In this document: positions 18,563 to 27,318 of the stretch, in pieces
How positions within the stretch are numbered: position 1 is the stretch's first letter
Layout of the letters: every line of letters begins with the position of its first letter
Source of the DNA: an uncultured Lachnospiraceae bacterium
Lineage (GTDB): Bacteria; Bacillota; Clostridia; Lachnospirales; Lachnospiraceae
DNA length: 64,000 bases
Assembly: GCA_902788555.1 (NCBI GenBank)
Contig: CADAKQ010000001.1
Span: 1-64,000, forward strand
Reading direction: 5' to 3'
Translations under genes and position numbers: made by a program
The notes under the pieces: model-generated
What the model was told of the DNA's origin: nothing
Database searches by the model: none
Seen by the model: only the letters and a program-made list of their open reading frames with translations

Positions 18563-18643
18563 ATGCTTGTAAGTATATATAACAAGAGTTATAACTGCGC
18601 ATAGCATAATCACAAATTCGAATAAATCGTTGTAAGTGACCAT
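18554..18643 (-). CDS. Holin-like type I toxin peptide C, 29 aa
   Basis: 29 residues beginning MVTYNDLFEF, with a strongly hydrophobic helix (about 7-22) and a basic tail YKHKK. Same size and plan as toxin B, and typical of holin-like type I toxins that depolarise or perturb the membrane. GAAAGGGG lies about 9 bases before the ATG. Its leader contains GGGAGCCGAAAGGG, echoing the antitoxin leader. It is transcribed toward antitoxin RNA C with overlapping 3' ends. Function inferred from size, topology and convergent-RNA context. Confidence 0.75.
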   Translation of the reverse strand: MVTYNDLFEFVIMLCAVITLVIYTYKHKK

Positions 18644-18713
18644 TGGCACCAGCCCCTTTCTTTAAAAAGTCCGGCGACTGAAACAGCTCCCTTTCGGCTC
18701 CCTGATTAAGTAC

Positions 18714-18776
18714 ATTATATTCATACAAGGATATTCCTTTTAAGGAATATTATATATTGGTTATTATTCCTGTCAA
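18714..18776 (-). promoter_or_regulatory. Two - strand promoters for toxin C
   Basis: The proximal -10 TATAAT occupies 18714-18719 and leads into GTACTTAATC. A distal promoter has TTGACA (18771-18776, - strand), a 16-bp spacer and TATAAT (18749-18754). A palindrome (18731-18750) lies between them, at the expected start of the distal transcript. Confidence 0.6.
18731..18750. promoter_or_regulatory. 20-bp palindrome at toxin C promoter
   Basis: ATATTCCTTTTAAGGAATAT: perfect 9-bp arms around TT. It overlaps the distal promoter's start region and the -35 zone of the proximal promoter, so a bound repressor would silence toxin C. The protein that binds is unknown; the XRE protein at 18150-18413 is one candidate. 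Confidence 0.55.
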
Positions 18777-19022
18777 TCCCCAAAATAATTAAATTATAGT
18801 AATTTATCATATGAGGTGGTACAATACTTTATATGAGAGGGTTTAATTATTATATGGGAATGAAGACGGAAAAAACATTACGGCGTTTAAGAAGACCTTT
18901 GATGTATAGGAGATAAAAATATATAAAAAAGATTGGAAAATAACGAAAAAGGACTATAAAATTAATCGCTAAAATGTTATTATAAAAAAGGATATTTCTA
19001 TGGGTTTTTTATTTCTCGGATT
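18777..19022. other. AT-rich intergenic stretch, nothing recognised
   Basis: Between the toxin C promoters and the promoter of the EF-G-like gene I see no supported gene, RNA structure or repeat. A 20-codon open frame near 18855 lacks a ribosome site and is not called. Confidence 0.5.
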
Positions 19023-19051
19023 TTGAGAAATGAGCGTGCATAAACTATAAT
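19023..19051 (+). promoter_or_regulatory. Promoter of EF-G-like gene
   Basis: TTGAGA (19023-19028), 17-bp spacer, TATAAT (19046-19051). The leader is about 22 nt. Confidence 0.75.
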
Positions 19052-19078
19052 AAACTATATAATATGGAGGTGCCTTTT

Positions 19079-21154
19079 ATGAATGTATTTACTACAGACA
19101 AGATTCGTAATGTGGTTTTATTGGGACATGGGGGATGCGGTAAGACTTCGCTCGTTGAAGCACTTGCTTACCTTGCAGGACTTACTAAGCGTATGGGAAC
19201 CATAGATAACGGTAATACGATTAGTGACTATGACAAGGAAGAGATTAAGCGTAAGAATTCTCTCAAGACCTCAGTTGTTCCTATACAGTGGGAGGGTTAT
19301 AAGGTTAATATCCTCGATACACCGGGCTTTTTTGACTTCGTGGGGGAAGCCGAGGAGGCTGTATCTGTTGCGGATGCTGCTATAATCGTTATATCGGGTA
19401 AGGCAGGAATTGAAGCAGGAACAAGACGTGCTTGGGAACTCTGCGAGAAGAGAAAGCTTCCGAGAATGTTCTTTGTTACAGACATGGATATAGATAAGGC
19501 AAGCTTCCGAAAGGTCGTTCAGGAGCTTCAGGAGATGTACGGAAAGAAGATTGCTCCTTTCCATCTTCCGATTCGTGAAAATGAGCAGTTCGTAGGATAT
19601 GTAAATGTAATTCAGCAGAAGGCAAAAAGATGGAACAATCATGGTACGGTAGATAAGTTTGATGTGCCGGATTATTCTCAGGAAAATCTTTCCATATGTC
19701 GTGATGCTTTGCTTGAAGCGGTTGCAGAAACCAGTGAGGAGTACTTAGAGAGATACTTTGAAGGCGATACCTTCTCGGATGATGAGATTCGTCAGGCACT
19801 CCGTGTGGGCGTATGTGACGGCTCTGTTGTACCTGTTCTTATGGGTTCCAATACCCTTGCCAGAGGTATGTATACACTTATGGCAGATATTATCAAATAT
19901 TTCCCAAGCCCTGATAAATGTAAATGTGCCGGAATCAACACAACCAACAATGAAGTGTTTGAGGCGGATTATAATTTTGCAAAGGCTAAGTCAGCATATA
20001 TATTCAAGACAATTGCAGATCCGTATATCGGAAAATATTCACTCATAAAGGTTAATTCGGGTGTGCTTAAATCCGACGATGTGCTATATAATTATCATCG
20101 TGATGCGGATGAAAAGCTTGGAAAGCTTTATGTAATATGTGGTAATAAGGTTGAAGAGGTTAATGAGCTTCATGCCGGTGATATAGGTGCATTGGCTAAG
20201 CTCAGTGTCAGTCAGACAACGGATTCACTTTCTACAAGAAAGAATCCTGTTACATATCTTCGTGCTTCGATTTCCAAGCCTTATGTATATAGAAGATACG
20301 TGGCAAAGAAAAAAGGTGATGAGGATAAGATTTCACAGGCACTTTCAAAGCTTTTGATGGAAGACCTTACATTAAAACAGGTAAATGACAGTGAAAACGG
20401 ACAGACCTTGCTTTACGGAATCACAGGACAGCACCTTGAAGTAGTTCAGAGCGTGCTTCAAGAAAAGTATAAGGTTGAGATAGAGCTTATGCGCCCGAGA
20501 ATTGCATTTAAGGAAACAATTCGTAAAAAGGTAGATACAGAATATAAATATAAAAAGCAGTCCGGAGGCCACGGTCAGTATGGTCATGTTAAGATAACCA
20601 TTGAGCCTTCAGAGGATATGGAGACACCATATATATTTGAACAGACCGTTGTGGGTGGAGCGGTTCCTAAGAACTATTTCCCTGCGGTTGAAAAGGGTGT
20701 TGCCGAATCCGTTAAGTGCGGACCTTTGGCAAAGTATCCGGTAACCGGTGTTAAGGTTGTTTTATATGATGGAAGCTATCATTCCGTAGACTCTTCCGAG
20801 CTTGCGTTTAAGGTGGCTACAGAGCAGGCATTTAAGAAGGGCTTTATGGATGCCAAGCCGGTGCTTCTTGAACCGTATGCAACTCTTAAGGTTGTTGTTC
20901 CTGATACCTATACCGGTGATGTAATGGGTGACCTTAACAAGAGGCGTGCAAGAGTAAACGGTATGAATCCTGTTGATAACGGATATCAGGAAATAGTTGC
21001 GGATATACCTTACCTTGAGCTTTATGAGTATGATACAAGACTCAATTCCATGACCAGAGGAAGCGGAGTTTTCTCATATGAATTTGCAAGATACGAGCAG
21101 GCACCTGAGGATGTTGCAAAGAAGGAAATTGAGCAGGCAAAAGAGCAGCAATAA
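19079..21154 (+). CDS. Elongation factor G paralogue (GTPase)
   Basis: 691-aa translational GTPase of the EF-G-like subfamily common in Clostridia, which acts on the ribosome; its exact step (translocation, recycling or rescue) is not established. G1 is GHGGCGKT (about 15-22), G3 is DTPGFFDF (about 79-86), and the G4 position reads VTDMD where EF-G has NKxD, a substitution expected in this subfamily. Domain II, then domains III-V, with SGGHGQYGHVKITIEP (domain IV) and GDVMGDLNKRRARVNGM (domain V). ATG at 19064 is in frame but lies before the GGAGGTG ribosome site (19066-19072), so 19079 is the start. Confidence 0.9.
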   Translation: MNVFTTDKIRNVVLLGHGGCGKTSLVEALAYLAGLTKRMGTIDNGNTISDYDKEEIKRKNSLKTSVVPIQWEGYKVNILDTPGFFDFVGEAEEAVSVADAAIIVISGKAGIEAGTRRAWELCEKRKLPRMFFVTDMDIDKASFRKVVQELQEMYGKKIAPFHLPIRENEQFVGYVNVIQQKAKRWNNHGTVDKFDVPDYSQENLSICRDALLEAVAETSEEYLERYFEGDTFSDDEIRQALRVGVCDGSVVPVLMGSNTLARGMYTLMADIIKYFPSPDKCKCAGINTTNNEVFEADYNFAKAKSAYIFKTIADPYIGKYSLIKVNSGVLKSDDVLYNYHRDADEKLGKLYVICGNKVEEVNELHAGDIGALAKLSVSQTTDSLSTRKNPVTYLRASISKPYVYRRYVAKKKGDEDKISQALSKLLMEDLTLKQVNDSENGQTLLYGITGQHLEVVQSVLQEKYKVEIELMRPRIAFKETIRKKVDTEYKYKKQSGGHGQYGHVKITIEPSEDMETPYIFEQTVVGGAVPKNYFPAVEKGVAESVKCGPLAKYPVTGVKVVLYDGSYHSVDSSELAFKVATEQAFKKGFMDAKPVLLEPYATLKVVVPDTYTGDVMGDLNKRRARVNGMNPVDNGYQEIVADIPYLELYEYDTRLNSMTRGSGVFSYEFARYEQAPEDVAKKEIEQAKEQQ

Positions 21155-21182
21155 TATGTTTTAAGTGAAAGGATGCTTTGAT

Positions 21183-21701
21183 ATGGATAAATTGTTGGTT
21201 GTTGTGGATATGCAGAAGGACTTTATAGATGGCTCGCTTGGAACAACCGAGGCGGTTTCTATAGTTGATAATGTAGCTTCGTATATAGAAAAATGTGATA
21301 AGGATGGCTTTGATATCGTTTTTACAAGGGATACACATGGCGAAGATTATATGGACACGCAAGAGGGAAGAAAACTGCCTGTTATTCATTGCATAAAGGA
21401 CACTGAGGGCTGGCAGATAGATAAGAAGCTTAGAAAATATACAGAAGATAGAATTATATTTGACAAGCCTACCTTCGGAAGCGTTGAGCTTATGAATTAT
21501 GTAGTTGAAAAAGATTTTAATGAGATACATTTGCTTGGTCTTTGTACGGATATTTGTGTTATATCCAATGCCATGCTTGTAAAAGCCGCCTTGCCGGAAG
21601 CGAGAGTGTGTGTGGTTGAAGGTTGTTCGGCAGGAGTTACACCGGAAAGTCATAACAATGCGCTTAATGCCATGAAGTCCTGTCAGATAGAAATTGTCTG
21701 A
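21183..21701 (+). CDS. Cysteine hydrolase (isochorismatase/nicotinamidase family)
   Basis: 172-aa hydrolase of the isochorismatase fold. The Asp-Lys-Cys triad is visible: Asp in VVVDMQKDFIDG (about 9), Lys in FDKPTFGS (about 94) and Cys in GLCTDICVISNA (about 125). The His-containing TRDTHGEDY and the small size fit nicotinamidase-like amidases, but substrate cannot be fixed. A GTG at 21165 is in frame; AAAGGA at 21168-21173 favours ATG 21183. It follows the EF-G-like gene by 28 bases. Confidence 0.88.
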   Translation: MDKLLVVVDMQKDFIDGSLGTTEAVSIVDNVASYIEKCDKDGFDIVFTRDTHGEDYMDTQEGRKLPVIHCIKDTEGWQIDKKLRKYTEDRIIFDKPTFGSVELMNYVVEKDFNEIHLLGLCTDICVISNAMLVKAALPEARVCVVEGCSAGVTPESHNNALNAMKSCQIEIV

Positions 21702-21776
21702 AATATGTTTATACATAAGCTTTAAAGGGAATTTTATGTTTAAGCATTTTAAAGAATGCATAAGGAGAATAAAACG

Positions 21777-22412
21777 ATGATTAAGGCGTGGGAGCATTTT
21801 AAAACAATTACAAAGCATAAATATGAGGTTATGAAAAACTGCTTTGCCTGCGGACTTTATAAACAGGGGCTCTTGCATGATTTATCAAAATACTCATGGA
21901 CGGAGTTTTCCATGGGAGCAAAATATTTTCAGGGAAACAGAAGTCCTAATGATGCGGAAAGAGAAGATAAGGGATATACCGAGGCATGGCTTCATCATAA
22001 GGGAAGAAACAAGCATCATTTGGAGTATTGGATTGATTATAGTGTTGATAAATCAAAAGGTCTTGTGGGCATGCCCATGCCCAAAAGGTATGTTATAGAA
22101 ATGTTTTGTGACAGGGTAGCAGCCTGTAAGATATACCAGAAGGAAAACTATAATAAGGAGAATCCTTTAGAGTATTACATGAAGGGAAGAGCAGGAAAGC
22201 TTCTTCATGATGATACAAAAAAGCTTCTTGAAAAATATTTGTATATGTGTGCCGAAAAAGGCGAGGATTATACTTTCAGGTATATAAAAAATAAAGAGGT
22301 TATACCGATGAGAAGGGATGCACTTAGTAAATTAATCGCACTTTTTCTGAGATTGAAATATAAAATGAAATTGAAGAAGAATATTTTTAAGCTTAATAAT
22401 TGTGATTTTTGA
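21777..22412 (+). CDS. DUF5662 family protein
   Basis: 211-aa protein of unknown function widely found in Clostridia. Conserved His and Asp clusters (KHKYEVMKNCF, LLHDLSKYSWTEF, WLHHKGRNKHHLEYW, EMFCDRVAACKIY) look like an HD-type metal site. Residues about 1-150 carry the domain; the C-terminal about 40 residues are very Lys-rich and may be accessory. An ATG at 21756 is in frame, but AAGGAG at 21762-21767 fits ATG 21777. It ends 15 bases before dnaE. Confidence 0.85.
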   Translation: MIKAWEHFKTITKHKYEVMKNCFACGLYKQGLLHDLSKYSWTEFSMGAKYFQGNRSPNDAEREDKGYTEAWLHHKGRNKHHLEYWIDYSVDKSKGLVGMPMPKRYVIEMFCDRVAACKIYQKENYNKENPLEYYMKGRAGKLLHDDTKKLLEKYLYMCAEKGEDYTFRYIKNKEVIPMRRDALSKLIALFLRLKYKMKLKKNIFKLNNCDF

Positions 22413-22427
22413 AACAGAGGATTAATA

Positions 22428-25400
22428 ATGAAATTTACACATTTACATGTCCATACGGAATACAGTCTTTTGGACGGTTCGGCAAAGATTAAGGAGCTTG
22501 TGAAAAGAGCCAAAGAGTTGGGAATGGATGCACTTGCAATTACCGACCATGGCGTTATGTATGGAGCAATTGATTTTTATAAGGCATGCAAGTCGGAAGG
22601 AATAAAGCCGATTATTGGTTGTGAGGTATATGTAGCTCCCGGTTCGAGATTCGACCGGGAGGCGCAAAGAGGTGATGAGAGATATTATCACCTTATTTTG
22701 CTTGCAGAAACAAATGAGGGATATAAGAATCTATCAAAGATAGTGACAAAGGGCTTCACCGAGGGATACTATTATAAGCCTCGTGTTGATATGGAGGTTC
22801 TTCAAAAGTATCATGAAGGAATCATATGTCTGAGTGCCTGCATAGCAGGTGAGGTTGCTGTTCATCTTAGAAAAAATGAATATGAGAAGGCAAAGGAGGC
22901 TGCCGTAAGACACAGAGATATTTTTGGAGAAAACAATTATTTTCTTGAAATGCAGGATCATGGCATACCGGAGCAGAGAATTGTCAATGCCGGAGTTATG
23001 AGGCTTTCAAAGGAGCTTGGCATACCCACTGTAGTTACAAATGACTCTCATTATATAAATGCTGAGGATGCCGAGGCACATGATATCCTTCTTTGTATTC
23101 AGACCGGTAAAATTGTAACGGATGAAGACAGAATGAGATATGAGGGAGGACAGTTTTATCTTAAGTCAGCTGAGGAAATGGAAGCGCTTTTTCCTTATGC
23201 GAAGGATGCCCTGGAAAATACCAATAAGATTGCCGAAAGATGTAATGTTGAAATTGTATTCGGTGAACAAAAGGTTCCGAGGTTTGATGTTCCGGAGGGT
23301 TATGATGCATTTTCTTATCTTAAGGAGCTTTGCGAGCAGGGACTTGAGAAAAGATATAATCCGGTTACGGAGGAGCTTAAGGACAGGCTTTCCTATGAGT
23401 TGAATACAATCAAAAATATGGGCTATGTGGATTATTTTCTTATAGTCTGGGATTTTATAAAGTATGCAAAGGATCATGATATTCCGGTAGGCCCGGGACG
23501 TGGTTCGGCAGCAGGAAGTATAGTTTCATACTGCCTCGAGATAACGGATATTGATCCGATTAAATTCAGTCTTCTTTTTGAAAGATTTCTTAATCCTGAG
23601 AGAGTTACCATGCCGGATATAGATATTGACTTTTGTGTTGAAAGAAGACAGGAGGTCATTGACTATGTTGTAAGGAAATATGGTAAGGAGAAGGTCGTAC
23701 AGATAGTTACATTTGGTACTATGGCAGCCAAAATGTGTGTGCGTGATGTGGGACGTGCTCTTGATTTACCGTACAGCCTTTGCGATAGGGTTGCAAAGAC
23801 TATTCCCGGAGATTTGGGAATGACTATACCTAAGGCTTTAGAGGTAAGCCGCGACTTTAAGGAAATGTATGATACCGATGCAGATATACATAAGCTTATT
23901 GATATGGCTATAAAGCTCGAAGGACTTCCACGTCATGCTTCCATGCATGCGGCGGGAGTAGTTATCGGTAGAGAGCCTATAGATGAATATGTTCCTTTAT
24001 CGAGAGGAAAGGAAGAAGCCATAACCACTCAGTATAATATGACTACTATTGAGGAACTTGGACTTCTAAAGATGGACTTTCTGGGACTTAGAAACCTTAC
24101 CGTTATACATGATGCAGTAAAGCATATAAAGGAAAATTACGGTATCGATATAGATATGGCTCATCTTGATTTTAATGATAAAGCAGTTTATGACCTTATA
24201 TCATCCGGTAAGACGGAAGGCGTATTTCAGCTGGAAAGCCCGGGAATGAAAAACTTTATGAAGGAATTAAAGCCTGCAAATATCGAAGATATAATTGCAG
24301 GTATATCCCTTTACAGACCGGGACCTATGGATTTTATTCCGCTTTATATAAAGGGTAAGGAACATCCAGAGCAAGTGGTTTATGATCACCCTGCACTTGA
24401 AAAGATTCTTGCACCGACTTACGGATGTATAGTATATCAGGAACAGGTTATGCAGATAGTTATGGAGCTTGCAGGGTATACACTCGGAAGAAGCGACCTT
24501 GTAAGACGTGCCATGTCCAAGAAAAAGGAAGACGTTATGCTTAAGGAACGTCAGAACTTTGTATACGGAAATGAAGCGGAAAATGTACCGGGATGTATTA
24601 ACCGCGGTATAAGTGAAGATATTGCCAACAAAATATTTGATGAGATGATAGATTTTGCAAAGTATGCATTTAACAAATCTCATGCGGCTGCTTATGCAGT
24701 AGTAGCATTTCAAACAGCATACCTTAAATGCCACTATCCTGTGGAATTCATGGCGGCACTTATCTCATCAGTAAGAAATAACAATGGTAAGGTGGCAGAG
24801 TACATACAGAGTTGTCGTGCTATGGGTATAAAAATTCTTCCTCCGGATGTAAATGTGGGGAAGGGGGATTTTTCGGCAGATGGTGATGCTATAAGATATG
24901 GTCTGTCCGCTGTAAAAAGTGTCGGCGATGGAGTTACCGACATAATAAAAGAGGAAATAGATGAAAGAGGTCCTTTTAAGAATCTTGAGGATTATGTGAC
25001 AAGGCTTTCCAACAAAGAAGCCAACAAGAGAACCATAGAAAGCTTCATACTTGCCGGTGCCTTTGACAGCTTTGGCTATAACAGAAGGCAGATGATGATG
25101 GTATATCCGAAGATTCTTGATAAGGTAGGTCGGGATAAGAAAAATGCGATGTCCGGACAGATGTCACTTATGGATTTTCTCGGAGAAGATGAAAAGACTG
25201 ATTTTGAGGTGGCTTATCCTGATGTTGCCGAATATGATAAGGAGGATTTGCTTGCTGCCGAAAAGGAAATGCTCGGTGTCTATATAAGCGGACATCCTCT
25301 TGATGATGTTATGGATATTATAAATGACAGGGCGACTGCAAGCTCGTTAGATTTTACTGCCGATGAGGAGTCGGAAGTTACATTGGAGGACAGGAGTGCA

Positions 25401-25967
25401 TTTGTAAATGGAAGTGCAGTCTCAGGAAGTACAGAAACCAGTTTTACAGTTAAGGATAAAATACCGTATACTGTAGGCGGTCTTATCGAAGCCGTAACTA
25501 TAAAGACAACCAAGCGTGGCGATACAATGGCATTTGTTACACTTGAGGATTTATACGGTAATCTGGAAGTAATTGTATTTCCGAAGGACTATAACAGATT
25601 CAGAGATAAGCTCATTAAGGACAGCAAGGTTTTGATTAAAGGAAATGCTTCCGTTTCCGAAACCGAGGCAAAGCTTATTCTGTCCGAATTATATACCTTT
25701 GATGAATTAAAAAAAGACCTCGATGCAGAAAAAAAAGAGGTTTGGGTTTGCTTTGAAAATGAGCCAAAATACAACGATGCCGAAAAACATTTTTTGGATA
25801 TACTTGACAAGCACAGGGGCAGAAGCAATGTGTTTGTACAGCTTATGAATCCTCGTTCCATGAAACGTATGGGCAATCGTTTCAGAGTTCTTGCCGATGA
25901 CAGTCTTATGAAGGAGCTTGCGGATAACTACGGCGAGAAAAATGTATTGGTTAGAGAGAAGAAATAG
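22428..25967 (+). CDS. dnaE: DNA polymerase III subunit alpha (DnaE)
   Basis: 1179-aa replicative polymerase. N-terminal PHP domain (FTHLHVHTEYSLLDG at 3-17, H and D metal ligands), polymerase core with PGRGSAAGSIVSYCL (about 355) and catalytic aspartates in MPDIDIDFCVERR (about 398-410), helix-hairpin-helix region and C-terminal OB fold (about 1020-1110, IPYTVGGLIEAVTIKTTKRGDTMAFVTLED). No intrinsic exonuclease domain. This is the DnaE type; Firmicutes also have PolC for bulk synthesis. Slightly longer than typical because of acidic insertions near residues 960-1000. Confidence 0.98.
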   Translation: MKFTHLHVHTEYSLLDGSAKIKELVKRAKELGMDALAITDHGVMYGAIDFYKACKSEGIKPIIGCEVYVAPGSRFDREAQRGDERYYHLILLAETNEGYKNLSKIVTKGFTEGYYYKPRVDMEVLQKYHEGIICLSACIAGEVAVHLRKNEYEKAKEAAVRHRDIFGENNYFLEMQDHGIPEQRIVNAGVMRLSKELGIPTVVTNDSHYINAEDAEAHDILLCIQTGKIVTDEDRMRYEGGQFYLKSAEEMEALFPYAKDALENTNKIAERCNVEIVFGEQKVPRFDVPEGYDAFSYLKELCEQGLEKRYNPVTEELKDRLSYELNTIKNMGYVDYFLIVWDFIKYAKDHDIPVGPGRGSAAGSIVSYCLEITDIDPIKFSLLFERFLNPERVTMPDIDIDFCVERRQEVIDYVVRKYGKEKVVQIVTFGTMAAKMCVRDVGRALDLPYSLCDRVAKTIPGDLGMTIPKALEVSRDFKEMYDTDADIHKLIDMAIKLEGLPRHASMHAAGVVIGREPIDEYVPLSRGKEEAITTQYNMTTIEELGLLKMDFLGLRNLTVIHDAVKHIKENYGIDIDMAHLDFNDKAVYDLISSGKTEGVFQLESPGMKNFMKELKPANIEDIIAGISLYRPGPMDFIPLYIKGKEHPEQVVYDHPALEKILAPTYGCIVYQEQVMQIVMELAGYTLGRSDLVRRAMSKKKEDVMLKERQNFVYGNEAENVPGCINRGISEDIANKIFDEMIDFAKYAFNKSHAAAYAVVAFQTAYLKCHYPVEFMAALISSVRNNNGKVAEYIQSCRAMGIKILPPDVNVGKGDFSADGDAIRYGLSAVKSVGDGVTDIIKEEIDERGPFKNLEDYVTRLSNKEANKRTIESFILAGAFDSFGYNRRQMMMVYPKILDKVGRDKKNAMSGQMSLMDFLGEDEKTDFEVAYPDVAEYDKEDLLAAEKEMLGVYISGHPLDDVMDIINDRATASSLDFTADEESEVTLEDRSAFVNGSAVSGSTETSFTVKDKIPYTVGGLIEAVTIKTTKRGDTMAFVTLEDLYGNLEVIVFPKDYNRFRDKLIKDSKVLIKGNASVSETEAKLILSELYTFDELKKDLDAEKKEVWVCFENEPKYNDAEKHFLDILDKHRGRSNVFVQLMNPRSMKRMGNRFRVLADDSLMKELADNYGEKNVLVREKK

Positions 25968-26064
25968 TTTGCCAATATGTTGATGTGTGATGGGTTTATT
26001 TGGTCATTAATATTTGATGTATAAAGGCTTATTAGGTTATTACAGAATATAAGAGGTTTGTATT
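25968..26064. other. Gap between dnaE and trmH
   Basis: 97 bases with repeated short GT-rich words and no hairpin, T-run or clear promoter; read-through from dnaE into trmH is possible. Confidence 0.4.
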
Positions 26065-26916
26065 ATGATAATTACATCAGCTTCAAATGAAAAACTAAAA
26101 AATATAAAGAAGCTTTCCAAGTCTTCAAGGGAAAGAAATGAGCAGTCGCTATTTGTGGTTGAAGGCGTAAGAATGTTCCGTGAGATTCCAACTGCGGATA
26201 TAGCTTCGGTGTATGTGTCCGAAACAGGGGCAGAGAAGTTTGCTGATGAGCTTATGGCTATGCTTGGAAATGATTACCAAAGCAGAGATGATTATTATGT
26301 CGTATCAGATAAATTGTTTGACAGCATATCCGATACAGGTACACCTCAGGGGATACTTGCGTTAGTAAGACAAAAAGAAAATAATTTATCCAATGTATTA
26401 TGCGAAAAAATTGAAAAGACCAATGTGGATTTTAAAGATAAAGGATTAAATGCTTCAGATAATATGTTCATATTAATAATTGAAAAGCTTCAGGACCCGG
26501 GTAACTTAGGCACGATAATCAGAACTGCCGAAGGTGCGGGAGTAACAGGAATTATTATAAGCAGTGACTCCGTAGACATATATAATCCCAAGGTCGTTCG
26601 TTCTACTATGGGTTCGATATTCCGAGTGCCTGTCTATATATCGGATGATTTGATAAGAGATATAGAATACTTAAAGGAGAAGAATGTAACAGTATACGGT
26701 GCTCATTTAAAGGGTGAGAATATATACGATAAGGATTTTAAGCGTGCCTGTTCATTTCTTATTGGAAATGAAGGAAATGGTTTATCAGACGAAGTAAGTG
26801 CTACAGCAGATGAATTAATTAAAATTCCTATGAAGGGAAAGGTTGAGTCTCTTAATGCGGCAACCTCAACTGCGGTTATTGCTTATGAGGTGCTGAGGCA
26901 GAGGAGTTATTTATAA
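26065..26916 (+). CDS. TrmH/SpoU-family RNA 2'-O-methyltransferase
   Basis: 283-aa SPOUT methyltransferase that modifies rRNA or tRNA ribose using SAM. An N-terminal substrate-binding domain (about 1-105) is followed by the SpoU knot: KLQDPGNLGTIIRTAEGAGV (about 142-161), NPKVVRSTMGSIFRVP (about 175-190), FLIGNEGNGLSDEV (about 232-245) and IPMKGKVESLNAATSTAVIAYEVLRQR (motif III). Full length and intact. It has no terminator of its own, and a diverged second copy of its last 66 codons lies at 29441-29641 followed by a terminator, so the accessory block begins right at its stop. Confidence 0.92.
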   Translation: MIITSASNEKLKNIKKLSKSSRERNEQSLFVVEGVRMFREIPTADIASVYVSETGAEKFADELMAMLGNDYQSRDDYYVVSDKLFDSISDTGTPQGILALVRQKENNLSNVLCEKIEKTNVDFKDKGLNASDNMFILIIEKLQDPGNLGTIIRTAEGAGVTGIIISSDSVDIYNPKVVRSTMGSIFRVPVYISDDLIRDIEYLKEKNVTVYGAHLKGENIYDKDFKRACSFLIGNEGNGLSDEVSATADELIKIPMKGKVESLNAATSTAVIAYEVLRQRSYL

Positions 26917-27122
26917 GGTTTTTTCTCATTTGTTTCACCAAGCAAGTAATCAACACTTGTATTATAAAAATGTGCTAATTGTACAAGGAGTTCTATAGGA
27001 ATATCTCTTGTTCCCATTTCATAATGTGAGTATGTTCTTTGTGATATATGAAGAATATTTCCAAGCTCAGTCTGGGTTAAATCATTATCTTCTCTTAAAT
27101 CCCTGATACGTTTAATATACAT
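26907..27122 (-). CDS. XRE-family HTH transcriptional regulator
   Basis: 71-aa Cro/CI-type repressor. HTH at about 6-60: IRDLREDNDLTQTELGNILHISQRTYSHYEMGTRDIP, then IELLVQLAHFYNTSVDYLLGETN, a standard phage- or plasmid-type HTH_3. GGAGGAATTTAT before ATG 27122 sets the start; upstream in-frame ATGs lack ribosome sites. It is convergent with trmH and overlaps its last 10 bases. Its own control region holds the first of two matching operators (27154-27193), so it is likely autoregulated and also controls the lipoprotein gene to the right. Confidence 0.88.
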   Translation of the reverse strand: MYIKRIRDLREDNDLTQTELGNILHISQRTYSHYEMGTRDIPIELLVQLAHFYNTSVDYLLGETNEKKPYK

Positions 27123-27153
27123 ATAAATTCCTCCGTTTATATGTATTATACGT

Positions 27154-27198
27154 AGTCCGTTTTGTTCTATTGACAACTAGAACAAAATGGACTAAAAT
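27154..27198. promoter_or_regulatory. Operator 1 enclosing a + strand -35
   Basis: TTTTGTTCTA (27160-27169) and TAGAACAAAA (27178-27187) are a perfect 10-bp inverted repeat with an 8-bp spacer; the symmetry extends outward to 16-bp arms with one mismatch. TTGACA (27170-27175) lies in the spacer, and TAAAAT (27193-27198) follows at 17 bp. A dimer bound here would cover the -35. Confidence 0.75.
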
Positions 27199-27318
27199 AT
27201 TTATCAACTAAAATGAGAGGAGAATTAATAAATTTTATAGGAACATTTATCAAATGCTCCTGCAATGAAAGTGGACAAGAGCACGTATCTTCTCAAAGTG
27301 AAAATCCATCAGTAGTAC

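Noticed and set aside
18386-18604. 72-codon + strand frame and 75-codon - strand frame across antitoxin RNA C
   Set aside because: They cross a promoter and a terminator and have no ribosome site; the region is better explained as RNA C and toxin C.
18855-18917. 20-codon frame before the EF-G-like gene as another toxin
   Set aside because: Very basic, no membrane helix, no ribosome site and no facing RNA.
19064-19078. Earlier ATG for the EF-G-like gene
   Set aside because: It overlaps the GGAGGTG ribosome site; ATG 19079 has proper spacing and gives the family start.
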